Assembly: GCA_902774365.1 (NCBI GenBank)
Contig: CACYHX010000025.1
Coordinates: 1-54,215, forward strand
Direction: 5' to 3'
Length of the DNA stretch: 54,215 nucleotides
DNA from: an uncultured Bacteroidia bacterium
Lineage (GTDB): Bacteria; Bacteroidota; Bacteroidia; Bacteroidales; F082
Numbering within the stretch: position 1 is the stretch's first letter; every line of letters begins with the position of its first letter. The position numbers and the translations under genes were made by a program. Below the pieces are notes generated by a model, which searched no databases, was not told the origin of the DNA, and saw nothing but the letters and a program-made list of their open reading frames with translations. This document shows positions 42,798 through 50,900 of this stretch, in pieces.

Positions 42798-42801
42798 TTG
42801 T

Positions 42802-42882
42802 TGTAGAGACGCGATTCATCACGTCTCAAAAAACAAATTGGCGTATTGTATTTGAGGAGACGCGATGAATCGCGTCTCTACA
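42802..42882. repeat. 81-bp palindrome (TAGAGACGCGAT type) between cdd and gtrA
   Basis: The 26-bp arms 42802-42827 and 42857-42882 match at 25 positions, and each arm is itself a palindrome: GAGACGCGAT-GA-ATCGCGTCTC is perfect in the right one. It may end transcription of both convergent genes. The tRNA-Phe terminator uses a related AGAGACGCAT stem. Confidence 0.85.
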
Positions 42883-42886
42883 GGTT

Positions 42887-43297
42887 TTACGCGAACGTAA
42901 ACAACAGATTTCCAAAGAAATTCCACAGCGTGGAAGCGCCCACGGCAAACACCTTGCTGAGGTAGAAATTCCATTTCAGCTTGCCGTTGAGCACATACAC
43001 CGTCAGCGTGTCGATGCCCATGCCGATGAGCGCGATGACGAAATACTTGGCGTATTCCGTGCCAATCTGCGGGTTGGTGCTTTGGAAGGTCCAGATACGG
43101 TTGAGGATGTAATTGGTGGTGGCCGCCACGATGAAGCCCAGGATGTTGCTCAGGTATTTGTTCAATTTCAGCCATTCCTTGCAGACGTAGGTGACGCCGA
43201 AGTTGACGAATACGCCCGAAAAGCCCACCACGCCGAACTTCAGGAACTTCAGCAGGAATTCACGGGTTAGTTCGATTTTGAGCAACGAGGCTTGCAT
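42887..43297 (-). CDS. GtrA-family membrane protein
   Basis: 136 residues from ATG 43297; the longer frame to 43342 covers the promoter. It has four hydrophobic helices and the GtrA pattern (FLKFGVVGFSGVFVNFGVTY, TNYILNRIWTFQ, YFVIALIGMGID, NFFGNLLFTF). GtrA proteins are thought to flip or handle polyprenyl-linked sugars for surface polysaccharide. No glycosyltransferase gene is next to it. Confidence 0.88.
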   Translation of the reverse strand: MQASLLKIELTREFLLKFLKFGVVGFSGVFVNFGVTYVCKEWLKLNKYLSNILGFIVAATTNYILNRIWTFQSTNPQIGTEYAKYFVIALIGMGIDTLTVYVLNGKLKWNFYLSKVFAVGASTLWNFFGNLLFTFA

Positions 43298-43317
43298 GGT
43301 TTTTGTTTTTCTGCCTG

Positions 43318-43325
43318 CAAAAATA
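43318..43325 (-). promoter_or_regulatory. -7 promoter element (TATTTTTG) of gtrA
   Basis: A perfect TAnnTTTG on the minus strand, 21 bp before ATG 43297. Confidence 0.65.
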
Positions 43326-43333
43326 CAATTTAT

Positions 43334-43510
43334 GGGATACACTTCGTGTAGAAATCCTTCAAAAATCGTTCAAATGAGATACGCTTCGCGTAGAAATGCT
43401 TGCATTCGGCGAAGCCAAATTGTTCAAAAATCGTTTGATAATCGTACTATAATCGAACAATAATCACATCAATAGATTTTAGAAAGATTTTAGAATAGAT
43501 TTTAAAAAGA
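43334..43510. repeat. Repeat-filled divergent region between gtrA and queA
   Basis: Two 24-bp copies, GGGATACACTTCGTGTAGAA... (43334-43357) and GAGATACGCTTCGCGTAGAA... (43376-43399), form hairpins with TTC loops and TACAC/GTGTA against TACGC/GCGTA stems. TTCAAAAATCGTT occurs twice near them. AGATTTTAGAA-like words are repeated at about 43473-43510. No ORF is seen. Confidence 0.8.
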
Positions 43511-43572
43511 TTTCTTGCGAAGCAATAGAAAAAAGAATTCTTGCCCAAAGGGCAAACCCAAAAGAAAATTCC

Positions 43573-43580
43573 TACTTTTG
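43573..43580 (+). promoter_or_regulatory. -7 promoter element (TACTTTTG) of queA
   Basis: A perfect TAnnTTTG 15 bp before ATG 43596. It excludes the in-frame ATG at 43515. Confidence 0.7.
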
Positions 43581-43595
43581 CGCAAATTTTCAACG

Positions 43596-44807
43596 ATGAC
43601 CACAGTAAAAGACATCTCCATCGACGCTTACGACTACCCCTTGCCCGAAGACCGCATCGCCAAATACCCTTTGCCGGAACGGGATGCTTCGAATCTTTTG
43701 GTGCTGAAAGACAATGAGATAAAGAAGTCGCAGTTTAAGCATATTGGCGACTTCCTGCCCCAAGATGCCTTGCTGGTCTTCAACGAGACTAAGGTCATCC
43801 GTGCGCGCTTGCAGTTCCATAAGGCCACTGGGTCACGCATCGAGATTTTCTGCCTGGAGCCTGAAAAAGACTACCAGGTGGCCTTCAGCGCCACCTCGCC
43901 CGTCAGATGGAAGTGCTTGATTGGCAACTCGAAACGCTGGAAAGAAGGCCTGCTTTCGATGGAACTGACGGTAGGAGGGAAGCCCGTGGTGCTGAGTGCG
44001 GAACGTGTGTTCCAAAACGACCAGTATGCCGAAATCGAGTTCTCGTGGACGCCCGCGACCTTGCCTTTCGCCTCGGTGCTGGAGGCCGCCGGCGAGATTC
44101 CCTTGCCGCCCTACCTGCACCGTGATGCCGAGCCCGACGACCGCGACCGCTACCAAACCGTCTTCGCCCGTTACGACGGCTCGGTGGCGGCTCCCACGGC
44201 GGGACTGCATTTCACCCAGCCCCTCATCGCCGCCTTACGTGAACAAGGCTTCGTGTTCGATGAGGTGACGCTGCACGTCGGGGCAGGCACCTTCAAGCCC
44301 GTCGCCACCGACACCATCGGCGAACATGCCATGCACTCCGAGACTATCGTAGTTCGCAAGTCGTTGATACAGAATCTAATAAGCCATTTCGGCAAGCCCA
44401 TCATCCCTGTCGGGACGACGAGCACACGCACCTTGGAGAGCCTGTATTGGATTGGCGTGATGCTGAAGGAACAAGGGATGGAGTTGAGGCCGCTCCATGT
44501 GGAGCAGTGGTACCCCTACGAGGACCATGCGCCGCTGATGGCCGCCGAAGCCTTGCAAAACATCGTGGATTACCTCGACAAGCATGGCCTGACGCGACTC
44601 GAAGCCAGCACCGCCCTGATGATTGCACCGAGTTATAAGATGCGCGTCATCACAGGGCTGATCACCAACTTCCACCAACCCAAGAGCACCTTGCTGCTGT
44701 TGGTCTCCGCCCTCATCGGCGAGCGTTGGCACGACTGCTATCGCTTCGCCTTGGACAACGGCTTCCGTTTCCTCAGCTATGGCGACAGTTGCCTGTTCCT
44801 GCCGTGA
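43596..44807 (+). CDS. queA: tRNA ribosyltransferase-isomerase QueA
   Basis: 403 residues. It moves the ribosyl part of SAM onto preQ1 in tRNA during queuosine synthesis. Landmarks are YDYPLPEDRIAKYPLPERDA at the start, LLVFNETKVIRARL, PLPPYLHRDAEPDDRDRYQT, GSVAAPTAGLHFT, LHVGAGTFKPV and GTTSTRTLES. It is longer than the ~355-residue E. coli enzyme, mainly in the middle and near EQWYPYEDHAP. Single-gene unit. Confidence 0.96.
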   Translation: MTTVKDISIDAYDYPLPEDRIAKYPLPERDASNLLVLKDNEIKKSQFKHIGDFLPQDALLVFNETKVIRARLQFHKATGSRIEIFCLEPEKDYQVAFSATSPVRWKCLIGNSKRWKEGLLSMELTVGGKPVVLSAERVFQNDQYAEIEFSWTPATLPFASVLEAAGEIPLPPYLHRDAEPDDRDRYQTVFARYDGSVAAPTAGLHFTQPLIAALREQGFVFDEVTLHVGAGTFKPVATDTIGEHAMHSETIVVRKSLIQNLISHFGKPIIPVGTTSTRTLESLYWIGVMLKEQGMELRPLHVEQWYPYEDHAPLMAAEALQNIVDYLDKHGLTRLEASTALMIAPSYKMRVITGLITNFHQPKSTLLLLVSALIGERWHDCYRFALDNGFRFLSYGDSCLFLP

Positions 44808-44808
44808 T

Positions 44809-44826
44809 TTTTGGAACGATATTTGA
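44809..44826 (+). promoter_or_regulatory. Shared 18-mer TTTTGGAACGATATTTGA upstream of the CC-repeat gene
   Basis: It starts 2 bp after the queA stop, and its last base is 37 bp before ATG 44863. It is identical to 30300-30317 upstream of the TPR gene, so both genes may share a sigma factor or regulator. Confidence 0.5.
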
Positions 44827-44862
44827 TTAATACCGACCGTAAGCAATTAAAACCATATCAAC

Positions 44863-45345
44863 ATGAAGAAATCAATCTTATTGGGCGCCCTGGCTTTCTT
44901 CGCCATCAGCGCCATGAGCATCCAGAACGTGAATGCCCAAGACACCAAAGAGAAACAAGAAACCAAAAAGGCCGTGAAGATGGCCGAGAAGGAACAAGCC
45001 CCTGCCGCTACCATGCAAGAACCTGTGAAAGAGAAGAAGGGTGACTGCTGCGCCGAGAAGAAGGACGTCAAGAAAGGCGACTGCTGTGCCGAGAAGAAAG
45101 ACGTGAAGAAAGGCGATTGCTGCGCTGAGAAGAAGGACATGAAGAAGGGCGACTGCTGCGCCGAGAAGAAAGACGTCAAGCATGAGGGCGAAAAGAACGT
45201 CAAATCCGACGAAAAGAACCTCAAGCTTGAGGGTAAGAAGATGAAGTATGACGGCAAGCAAGACAACAAGCATCCCAAACACGCCACCAAGCCTGAAGGC
45301 CAGGTGAAGAAGGAACAAAAGGAAGCTGGTGATATCCAGAAGTGA
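44863..45345 (+). CDS. Secreted Lys-rich protein with four KKGDCCAEKKDV repeats
   Basis: 160 residues, signal peptide 1-26 (QNVNAQ). About 30 of the first mature residues are Lys/Glu-rich. Four exact 12-residue repeats KKGDCCAEKKDV (third copy ends M) follow at residues 58-105, coded by 36-bp units 45034-45069, 45070-45105, 45106-45141 and 45142-45177. The units differ at silent positions (GGT/GGC, TGC/TGT, AAG/AAA), so the protein repeat is old or under selection. The tail is Lys/His-rich (KHPKHATK). No family is recognised. Eight Cys in pairs with acidic neighbours suggest metal binding or redox work; that is inference. It may depend on the 18-mer at 44809. Confidence 0.8.
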   Translation: MKKSILLGALAFFAISAMSIQNVNAQDTKEKQETKKAVKMAEKEQAPAATMQEPVKEKKGDCCAEKKDVKKGDCCAEKKDVKKGDCCAEKKDMKKGDCCAEKKDVKHEGEKNVKSDEKNLKLEGKKMKYDGKQDNKHPKHATKPEGQVKKEQKEAGDIQK

Positions 45346-45363
45346 TCCGATTGCCGTATGACG

Positions 45364-45398
45364 AAAACGAGGCCCCTTGAAGTAAGGAGCCTCGTTTT
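45364..45398. terminator. Terminator between the CC-repeat gene and the prenyl synthase
   Basis: Stem AAAACGAGGC/GCCTCGTTTT with a 15-nt loop, then T-run to 45401. It serves convergent genes. Confidence 0.85.
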
Positions 45399-45399
45399 T

Positions 45400-46371
45400 T
45401 TATTTCTTCCTGCCCGAAAGCAGCTCTGCGTAGGTGCGCAGATGCGCTTTCTTCTCCTCGGGCAGCCCGACGGCGTCGAGTTCCGCAAAGGCGCGGCGGT
45501 CGTAGTCGAGCATGACCTTCTCGACGGCTTCCTTCACGTGGAGGCGGTCGTAGAGGGCCTGCACCTCTTCAATCTTCTCCTCTTCGTCGTGGTCCATGCG
45601 GAGGGTGAAGAGATATTCGAGGCGACGGCGGTCTTTTTCCGAGGCCAGCTCCAACGCCTTCAGATAGAGGTAGGTCTTCTTGTTCTCTGCGATGTCGCCG
45701 CCGTGTTTCTTGCCGAAGGTGGCCACGTCGCTGTAGAGGTCGAGGATGTCGTCTTGCAGCTGGAAGCTCATGCCCAGGTTGATGCCGAAGTCGTAGAGAT
45801 GCGTGATGTCGGCTTCGTCCGCTCCTGCCACGGTGGCGCCCATCTGCAAGGCGGTGGCCAGCAGCACGGCGGTCTTCAGGCGTATCATCTCCAGGTATTC
45901 GGGGATGGTCACGTTGCCGAGGGTCTCGAAGTTGAGGTCCATCTGCTGTCCCTCGCAGATTTCGATGGCCACCTTGCCCAACAGGTGGGCGAGGTCGGCG
46001 CCTTTCTTGGGCTGCAAGGCATATTGGAAGGCCTTGGCCAGCATGGCGTCGCCGGAGAGGATGGCGATGTCGGCGTTCCATTTTTGGTAGACCGTCGGCA
46101 TTCCGCGGCGCATGGGTGCCTTGTCCATGATGTCGTCGTGGATGAGGGTGAAGTTGTGGAAGGTCTCGAGGGCCAGGGCAGGCCAGAGGGCCTCTTGTTC
46201 TTCACCACCAAACATGTCGTTGGCCAGGAGGCAGAGCATGGGGCGGAGGCGTTTGCCGCTTTGCAAGATGGTGTAGGCGATGGGTTCGTATAACTCCTTC
46301 GGGTTGCCGCCGAAGTCGGTTTGCGCCAGAAATGCGGCGAAATCCTGTTGCAGTTGCTTGATTTTTTCCAT
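45400..46371 (-). CDS. Trans-isoprenyl diphosphate synthase
   Basis: 323 residues. It condenses isopentenyl diphosphate into longer prenyl chains. It has GKRLRP (39-44), the first Asp-rich motif DDIMD (79-83) with RRG after it, and the second DDILD (207-211). Phe74, five residues before the first motif, suggests a short product (C15-C20), but this is only a rule of thumb. Precursors for menaquinone or undecaprenyl phosphate are likely. The promoter at 46393 gives a short leader. Confidence 0.92.
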   Translation of the reverse strand: MEKIKQLQQDFAAFLAQTDFGGNPKELYEPIAYTILQSGKRLRPMLCLLANDMFGGEEQEALWPALALETFHNFTLIHDDIMDKAPMRRGMPTVYQKWNADIAILSGDAMLAKAFQYALQPKKGADLAHLLGKVAIEICEGQQMDLNFETLGNVTIPEYLEMIRLKTAVLLATALQMGATVAGADEADITHLYDFGINLGMSFQLQDDILDLYSDVATFGKKHGGDIAENKKTYLYLKALELASEKDRRRLEYLFTLRMDHDEEEKIEEVQALYDRLHVKEAVEKVMLDYDRRAFAELDAVGLPEEKKAHLRTYAELLSGRKK

Positions 46372-46392
46372 GGAAGTGCGGTTTTAGTGGCA

Positions 46393-46400
46393 CAAAAGTA
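46393..46400 (-). promoter_or_regulatory. -7 promoter element (TACTTTTG)
   Basis: A perfect TAnnTTTG on the minus strand, 22 bp before the prenyl synthase ATG. Confidence 0.65.
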
Positions 46401-46459
46401 AAGATTTATTCCCGTTTGGACAATTTTGGAGCGAAATTTGTGGTTTTTATTTTATTGAC

Positions 46460-46606
46460 GCGTGACTACGAGACGGCGTGACTACGAGACTCAACAGCCG
46501 TCATTGCGGGCTTGACCCGCAATCTCCTGAACATAAAGGTTTGTCCCTGTTGTTCAGGAGATGGCGGATGTCCCTCCGCCATGACGACGAAGGCATGGAG
46601 TCACGC
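46460..46606. repeat. 147-bp composite intergenic repeat
   Basis: GCGTGACTACGAGAC occurs twice (46460-46474, 46476-46490), and its first 8 bases return inverted at 46599-46606. Between them stand three hairpins: ATTGCGGG/CCCGCAAT (46503-46523), CTCCTGAAC/GTTCAGGAG (46524-46560) and ATGGCGGA/TCCGCCAT (46561-46582). The first matches the element in dus. Confidence 0.88.
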
Positions 46607-46652
46607 ATCCTAGTTTATCGCAATATGTGTAAAGTAATCAATAATTGAATCA

Positions 46653-47681
46653 ATGAAATATCTCCGACTTATCCCGACCTTGTTGCTCGCCGCATTACTG
46701 GCCTCATGCAACACGCCAAAGAAACTCTATGAAGCCCAAGCGTACGACCAAGTGATCCAGCGGTATGCACCCGACATCTGCGATGGCGACATGAACGCCA
46801 ACCGCATCAACTATGTGGCGGCTTCCTATCACAGGGCCAACCAAGCCGACCACGAGCGCATCCAGGCCCTGAAGGCCACGGGTCAACCCGACGTGTGGCC
46901 CGAGATCTACCAGCGCTATTGCAGCATGAAAGGCCGCAACGACGCCTTGAAGTGCTTCCCCACCAAGGTCAAAAACGGCATTGACTATAGGAAGCTCGAC
47001 CTCGACGACGACCTGATGGCCGCGCGCAACAAAGCCGAGAACTACTTGGTGGCCAAGGCCAACCAACTCCTCGGCACCGGCTCGAAGGCTGATGCCATGG
47101 ATGCCGAGACCTATATCTATCAGTTGGAAAACACCAATAGTGAGAATAGCAATCTGTTGAATCTCAGGAAAAAGCAGATGTTTTTCTTGGCTGACAAGGT
47201 GACGATGGCCCTCTACGACAAGCTCGACTTGCCGGATGAGGTCATCGATGCCATCTTCGACTTCGCCGAGGGTGAGGTGCCTTTCAAGATGGAGCCAAGC
47301 AGAAAGCAGTCGGCCATGGTGCTTGTCGTCATTGACGATGTGACGCTGTCGCCCATCCGTCTCGACGAGGTGACCTTCAAGGAAGAGAATGGAGGCAAGA
47401 CCGCCACGGTGACCGACTATACGCAGCAGAAGAACGCCATCCTCAAGGGCCGTCTCGTTTATCATGATGCTGAAGGTCGGACACTCGGCAAGGTGCCCTT
47501 TGAGGCCAAGTCCACCTTCAAGCACGAATACACCACCGTCAGTGGCGACCAGATGGCTTGCTCGGAGGAGACCCAGCGACGCCTCGGTGGGCACTCCGTC
47601 CCTGTCCCCACCGACGAGAGCCTGCTGCTGGATGCTGCCAAAAAGCTGAACGACTTGATAGGGCAGGAGCTGAGGAAATAG
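46653..47681 (+). CDS. Unrecognised lipoprotein
   Basis: 342 residues with lipoprotein signal MKYLRLIPTLLLAALLASCN, Cys19. The first mature residues (TPKKLYEAQAYDQVIQRYAP) look like a helical TPR-type hairpin. The rest mixes helices and a beta-rich C-terminal half (SAMVLVVIDDVTLSPIRLDE). No family or active site is recognised. It forms a single-gene unit with a strong terminator; no TAnnTTTG was found upstream, only the composite repeat. Confidence 0.8.
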   Translation: MKYLRLIPTLLLAALLASCNTPKKLYEAQAYDQVIQRYAPDICDGDMNANRINYVAASYHRANQADHERIQALKATGQPDVWPEIYQRYCSMKGRNDALKCFPTKVKNGIDYRKLDLDDDLMAARNKAENYLVAKANQLLGTGSKADAMDAETYIYQLENTNSENSNLLNLRKKQMFFLADKVTMALYDKLDLPDEVIDAIFDFAEGEVPFKMEPSRKQSAMVLVVIDDVTLSPIRLDEVTFKEENGGKTATVTDYTQQKNAILKGRLVYHDAEGRTLGKVPFEAKSTFKHEYTTVSGDQMACSEETQRRLGGHSVPVPTDESLLLDAAKKLNDLIGQELRK

Positions 47682-47710
47682 CATTCCATCGGGATGCACA
47701 GTATAGAATA

Positions 47711-47746
47711 AGAGCCGACGGCGCCAGCTGTCGGCTCTTTTTTTTT
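47711..47746 (+). terminator. Terminator after the lipoprotein gene
   Basis: Perfect stem AGAGCCGAC/GTCGGCTCT (47711-47719, 47730-47738) followed by eight or more T. Confidence 0.9.
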
Positions 47747-47801
47747 GAAAAAAATCCAAAATTCAGGAGTTTTCTCCTCATTTCCTTTCGATTTTTCCCT
47801 A

Positions 47802-47809
47802 TATTTTTG
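47802..47809 (+). promoter_or_regulatory. -7 promoter element (TATTTTTG) of the giant surface protein gene
   Basis: A perfect TAnnTTTG. The leader to ATG 47946 is about 130 nt. It holds a 28-codon frame (47815-47901, MKSTLALGLRRRASRRPKS...) of unknown meaning and a C/T-rich stretch. Confidence 0.65.
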
Positions 47810-47945
47810 CACCGATGAAGAGTACGCTCGCTTTAGGGCTTCGCCGTCGCGCGTCCCGCCGTCCTAAGTCCTACGTCTTCCGTCCTTTGTCAAAAATTTG
47901 AAAATCAACAAAATAACAATAGTATTAATTAAAAAACGAAAAACG

Positions 47946-50900
47946 ATGAAAAGAAAACAACTACTCATGACGCTGCTGCTGGCACTGGTGGTGCCGCTGG
48001 CAGCCTTCGCGCAAGTGGAGCGCACTGTCACCGTGTATAATGGAAAGGACACGGAGTGTCATGTGCCGCTCTACGGCAACGTCACTCGTATGGATGATCT
48101 TTCTATAAGCCAGTTCATTATGGACAAGAGCGTGCTGCAAGCGGCAGGCCTGGCTGGAAAGGAAATCACCAAAATGACCTTACACCTCGCCAACTCCGTG
48201 CCGGCCGATTACGAGTGGACGACAAAGAGACGCACTATTGTGATGCTGGCCGAAGTGGATGCCTCCGAGTTGTCGAACGATAATTTCATCCCAACATCCG
48301 ACATGACCAACTCCACGGTTGTTTTTGCGGATTACTTGGATGCTCACGGCGAGACGATGGAAATCAGTTTCGGTACGCCATTTACCTACAGCGGTGAGAA
48401 AAACCTCCTGGCGCAGTTTAGGGAAGAATACATGTATTACTTTAACTATCATCCCTTTGCCTCCTATAGGCTTCCCATGTACTACGGCGTTTACAAGACA
48501 GGTGCTTCGTATTGGAGACAACTCAGAGCGAGCAACAACTATTCCACCGTTTCGAGTTTGAATTGCCATTTCGTACCCAAGACCACCTTCACCTACTTGA
48601 CCGAAGCCAACTGGGCAAACACCAATGCCCCGAAAAACGCCAGTACGCAACCGGGCTACTCAACTGGAAACAACAATAGCATCAGCTATTACATCAGGAT
48701 GGATTGGGATGCTGCCGACAACTATACCGGCAACTACCAGGTGCTTTGCGTGCCGCGCGGCACAACCTCGCTGGATTGGTCTACCGCCGCCACGACGAAC
48801 GAAACCTTCTACTCCTTTGGTGGCCTAGAGAAAAACACGGCTTACGACCTCTATGTGCGTGCAAAATCAGGGCTTTTCTTCACTTCCAACGCAGCCACGG
48901 CCTCAGCCACCACGCCTTTCTATCCCGCCAACCTCGACGAAGGTCCTCTGGCGTTTGACTTCAATTCGATGACCATGCCCAATGGCTTGGACATCGATTG
49001 CAACATCCCTCGTTATCTTAGTGCTTATGGTAAGTTGAGCTACTGCAATTTAGGAACTAATTATGTTGGAGCTACGGTTTACAATGACACTCCGGCCATC
49101 ACCATCACCTTGCCTGAGCTGAAGTTCACCAATGCCAACAACGGCCTCATGCTCGATTTCGACTTAAATGGGGGAGGTCAGTCTTATTATGACCAAGTCA
49201 CGGGCGAATTGCAAGTGAAGATTTATGACTACGGTTATAATGAACAAGTGCTCTTGGAGACGGTCCCTGTCTCTATCCAATCACATCATTTTACATTCCG
49301 TCTTCCCAATCTGACCACATCTACCAGTCATAACATTTATAAACTCAGTTTCATTTATGCGGGTGGGCCGGGATTCAACCTCGACAACATCGTGGTGCGC
49401 AAGGCTCCCAATATCATGCCGCCCTATAATCTGGCTGCGAGCGAAATCACGCCTACTTCGGCAACAATCAGCTGGTTGGACGAAAATACCGGCACCCATA
49501 GCCTCGAACTCTACTACAGGCTTGCGGGCCATAGCGGTTGGGTAAGTCAATGCCCTATCTCCGTGACGGGCACTTCGCACACCCTCACGGGCTTGACACC
49601 TTACTCTGATTATGAGGTGATGGTGAAGACGATCGTTGGCAGTGACTATTCAAATTCCGAAATCTATTCTTTCAGTACGCTATGCACGCCTGCCGGGGTG
49701 CCATACAATGAGCCTTTCACGGGTCTGACGACGCTGCCGACGGATTGGCGCGTAAACGTGCCAGAATACGCTGAAGTGGTGAGAGAAGTAGACAACAGCC
49801 GCCTGACGATGCACAACACCGTCACAGAGGTGACGGAATACTATTATGACTATCCGTTCACCTATACCCATTATTCCGATTTTTCAGCATACATCATCTT
49901 GCCCTATTTCAACAATTTAGGTTCCTTGCAGCTCAGTTTCAAGGCTGGTCGCACGCAAGGCGCTCTGGAAAGCCTCCAAGTGGGCGTGGTGGCCGACCCG
50001 AAAAACTATGTGAGCTTCACTCAAATAGGCACTGCCACCTTGACCGATAACGCCAACGGTGAGGTGTATAGTTTCAATTTGGTGAACAATGACGTGCAAA
50101 ACGGCCACATCGTCATTCGCTTATACAACTCTGACGACGTAGTCCAAAGCATCTGGCTCGACGACTTCAGCGTGCAGCAATATGCCGCCCCCACCGACCT
50201 CGAGGTAAGCAACGTGACCAACACCTCGGCCACCCTCGTCTGGAACGCAGGTGCAGCCACCGAATGGGAAGTCAAGCTTGGAGAAAATGGTGCTTGGGTT
50301 AGCGTGACAGACAATCCTACCTACACCTTCAGTGGCTTGACCACTGATACGGAATATGTCGCTTATGTCCGTGCCAAATACGGAGAAGGCTTGTATAGCA
50401 CGGAGGTAATATCTCCTAGTTTCAAGACCTTGATGCAGGCACCAGTTGCGATGAATGAAAATAATCCCACCTATTCACAGGATTTCAACTTCATTAACAT
50501 TGGACACGGTTGGATGTTCCTCAATGTTCCTCGCGATGATAGTGATGATTATGGCTGGTATTGGGGTAATATAGGTACATCTTATAGTTCCAAATATTGC
50601 ATTTATATTTCTGATGATGGTGGAATAAGCAATAATTATTTTGTTGGAAATTCTTATGAATTGCCGAGTGGCAATCATGGTTATTTGGCATTCAATGAGA
50701 CCACGGTATATGCTGTCAAGACTTTTGATTTAGCCTCAGGTCAATATACTTTTCAATACGATTATAGAGTAAAGGGAGTCGCAAATAAAGATTATGCTCG
50801 AGTAGCTTTGGTTCCTGCTAACATAGCCCTTCAAGGTATATACGCAGGTTGCCCAAGTGGATTATCCTCAACGACTTTGCCCGAAGGATGGATTGCCCTT

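Noticed and set aside
45034-45177. Four 36-bp direct repeats, CRISPR-like at first sight
   Set aside because: There are no spacers; the units are contiguous, in frame and code for a 12-residue protein repeat with silent changes.
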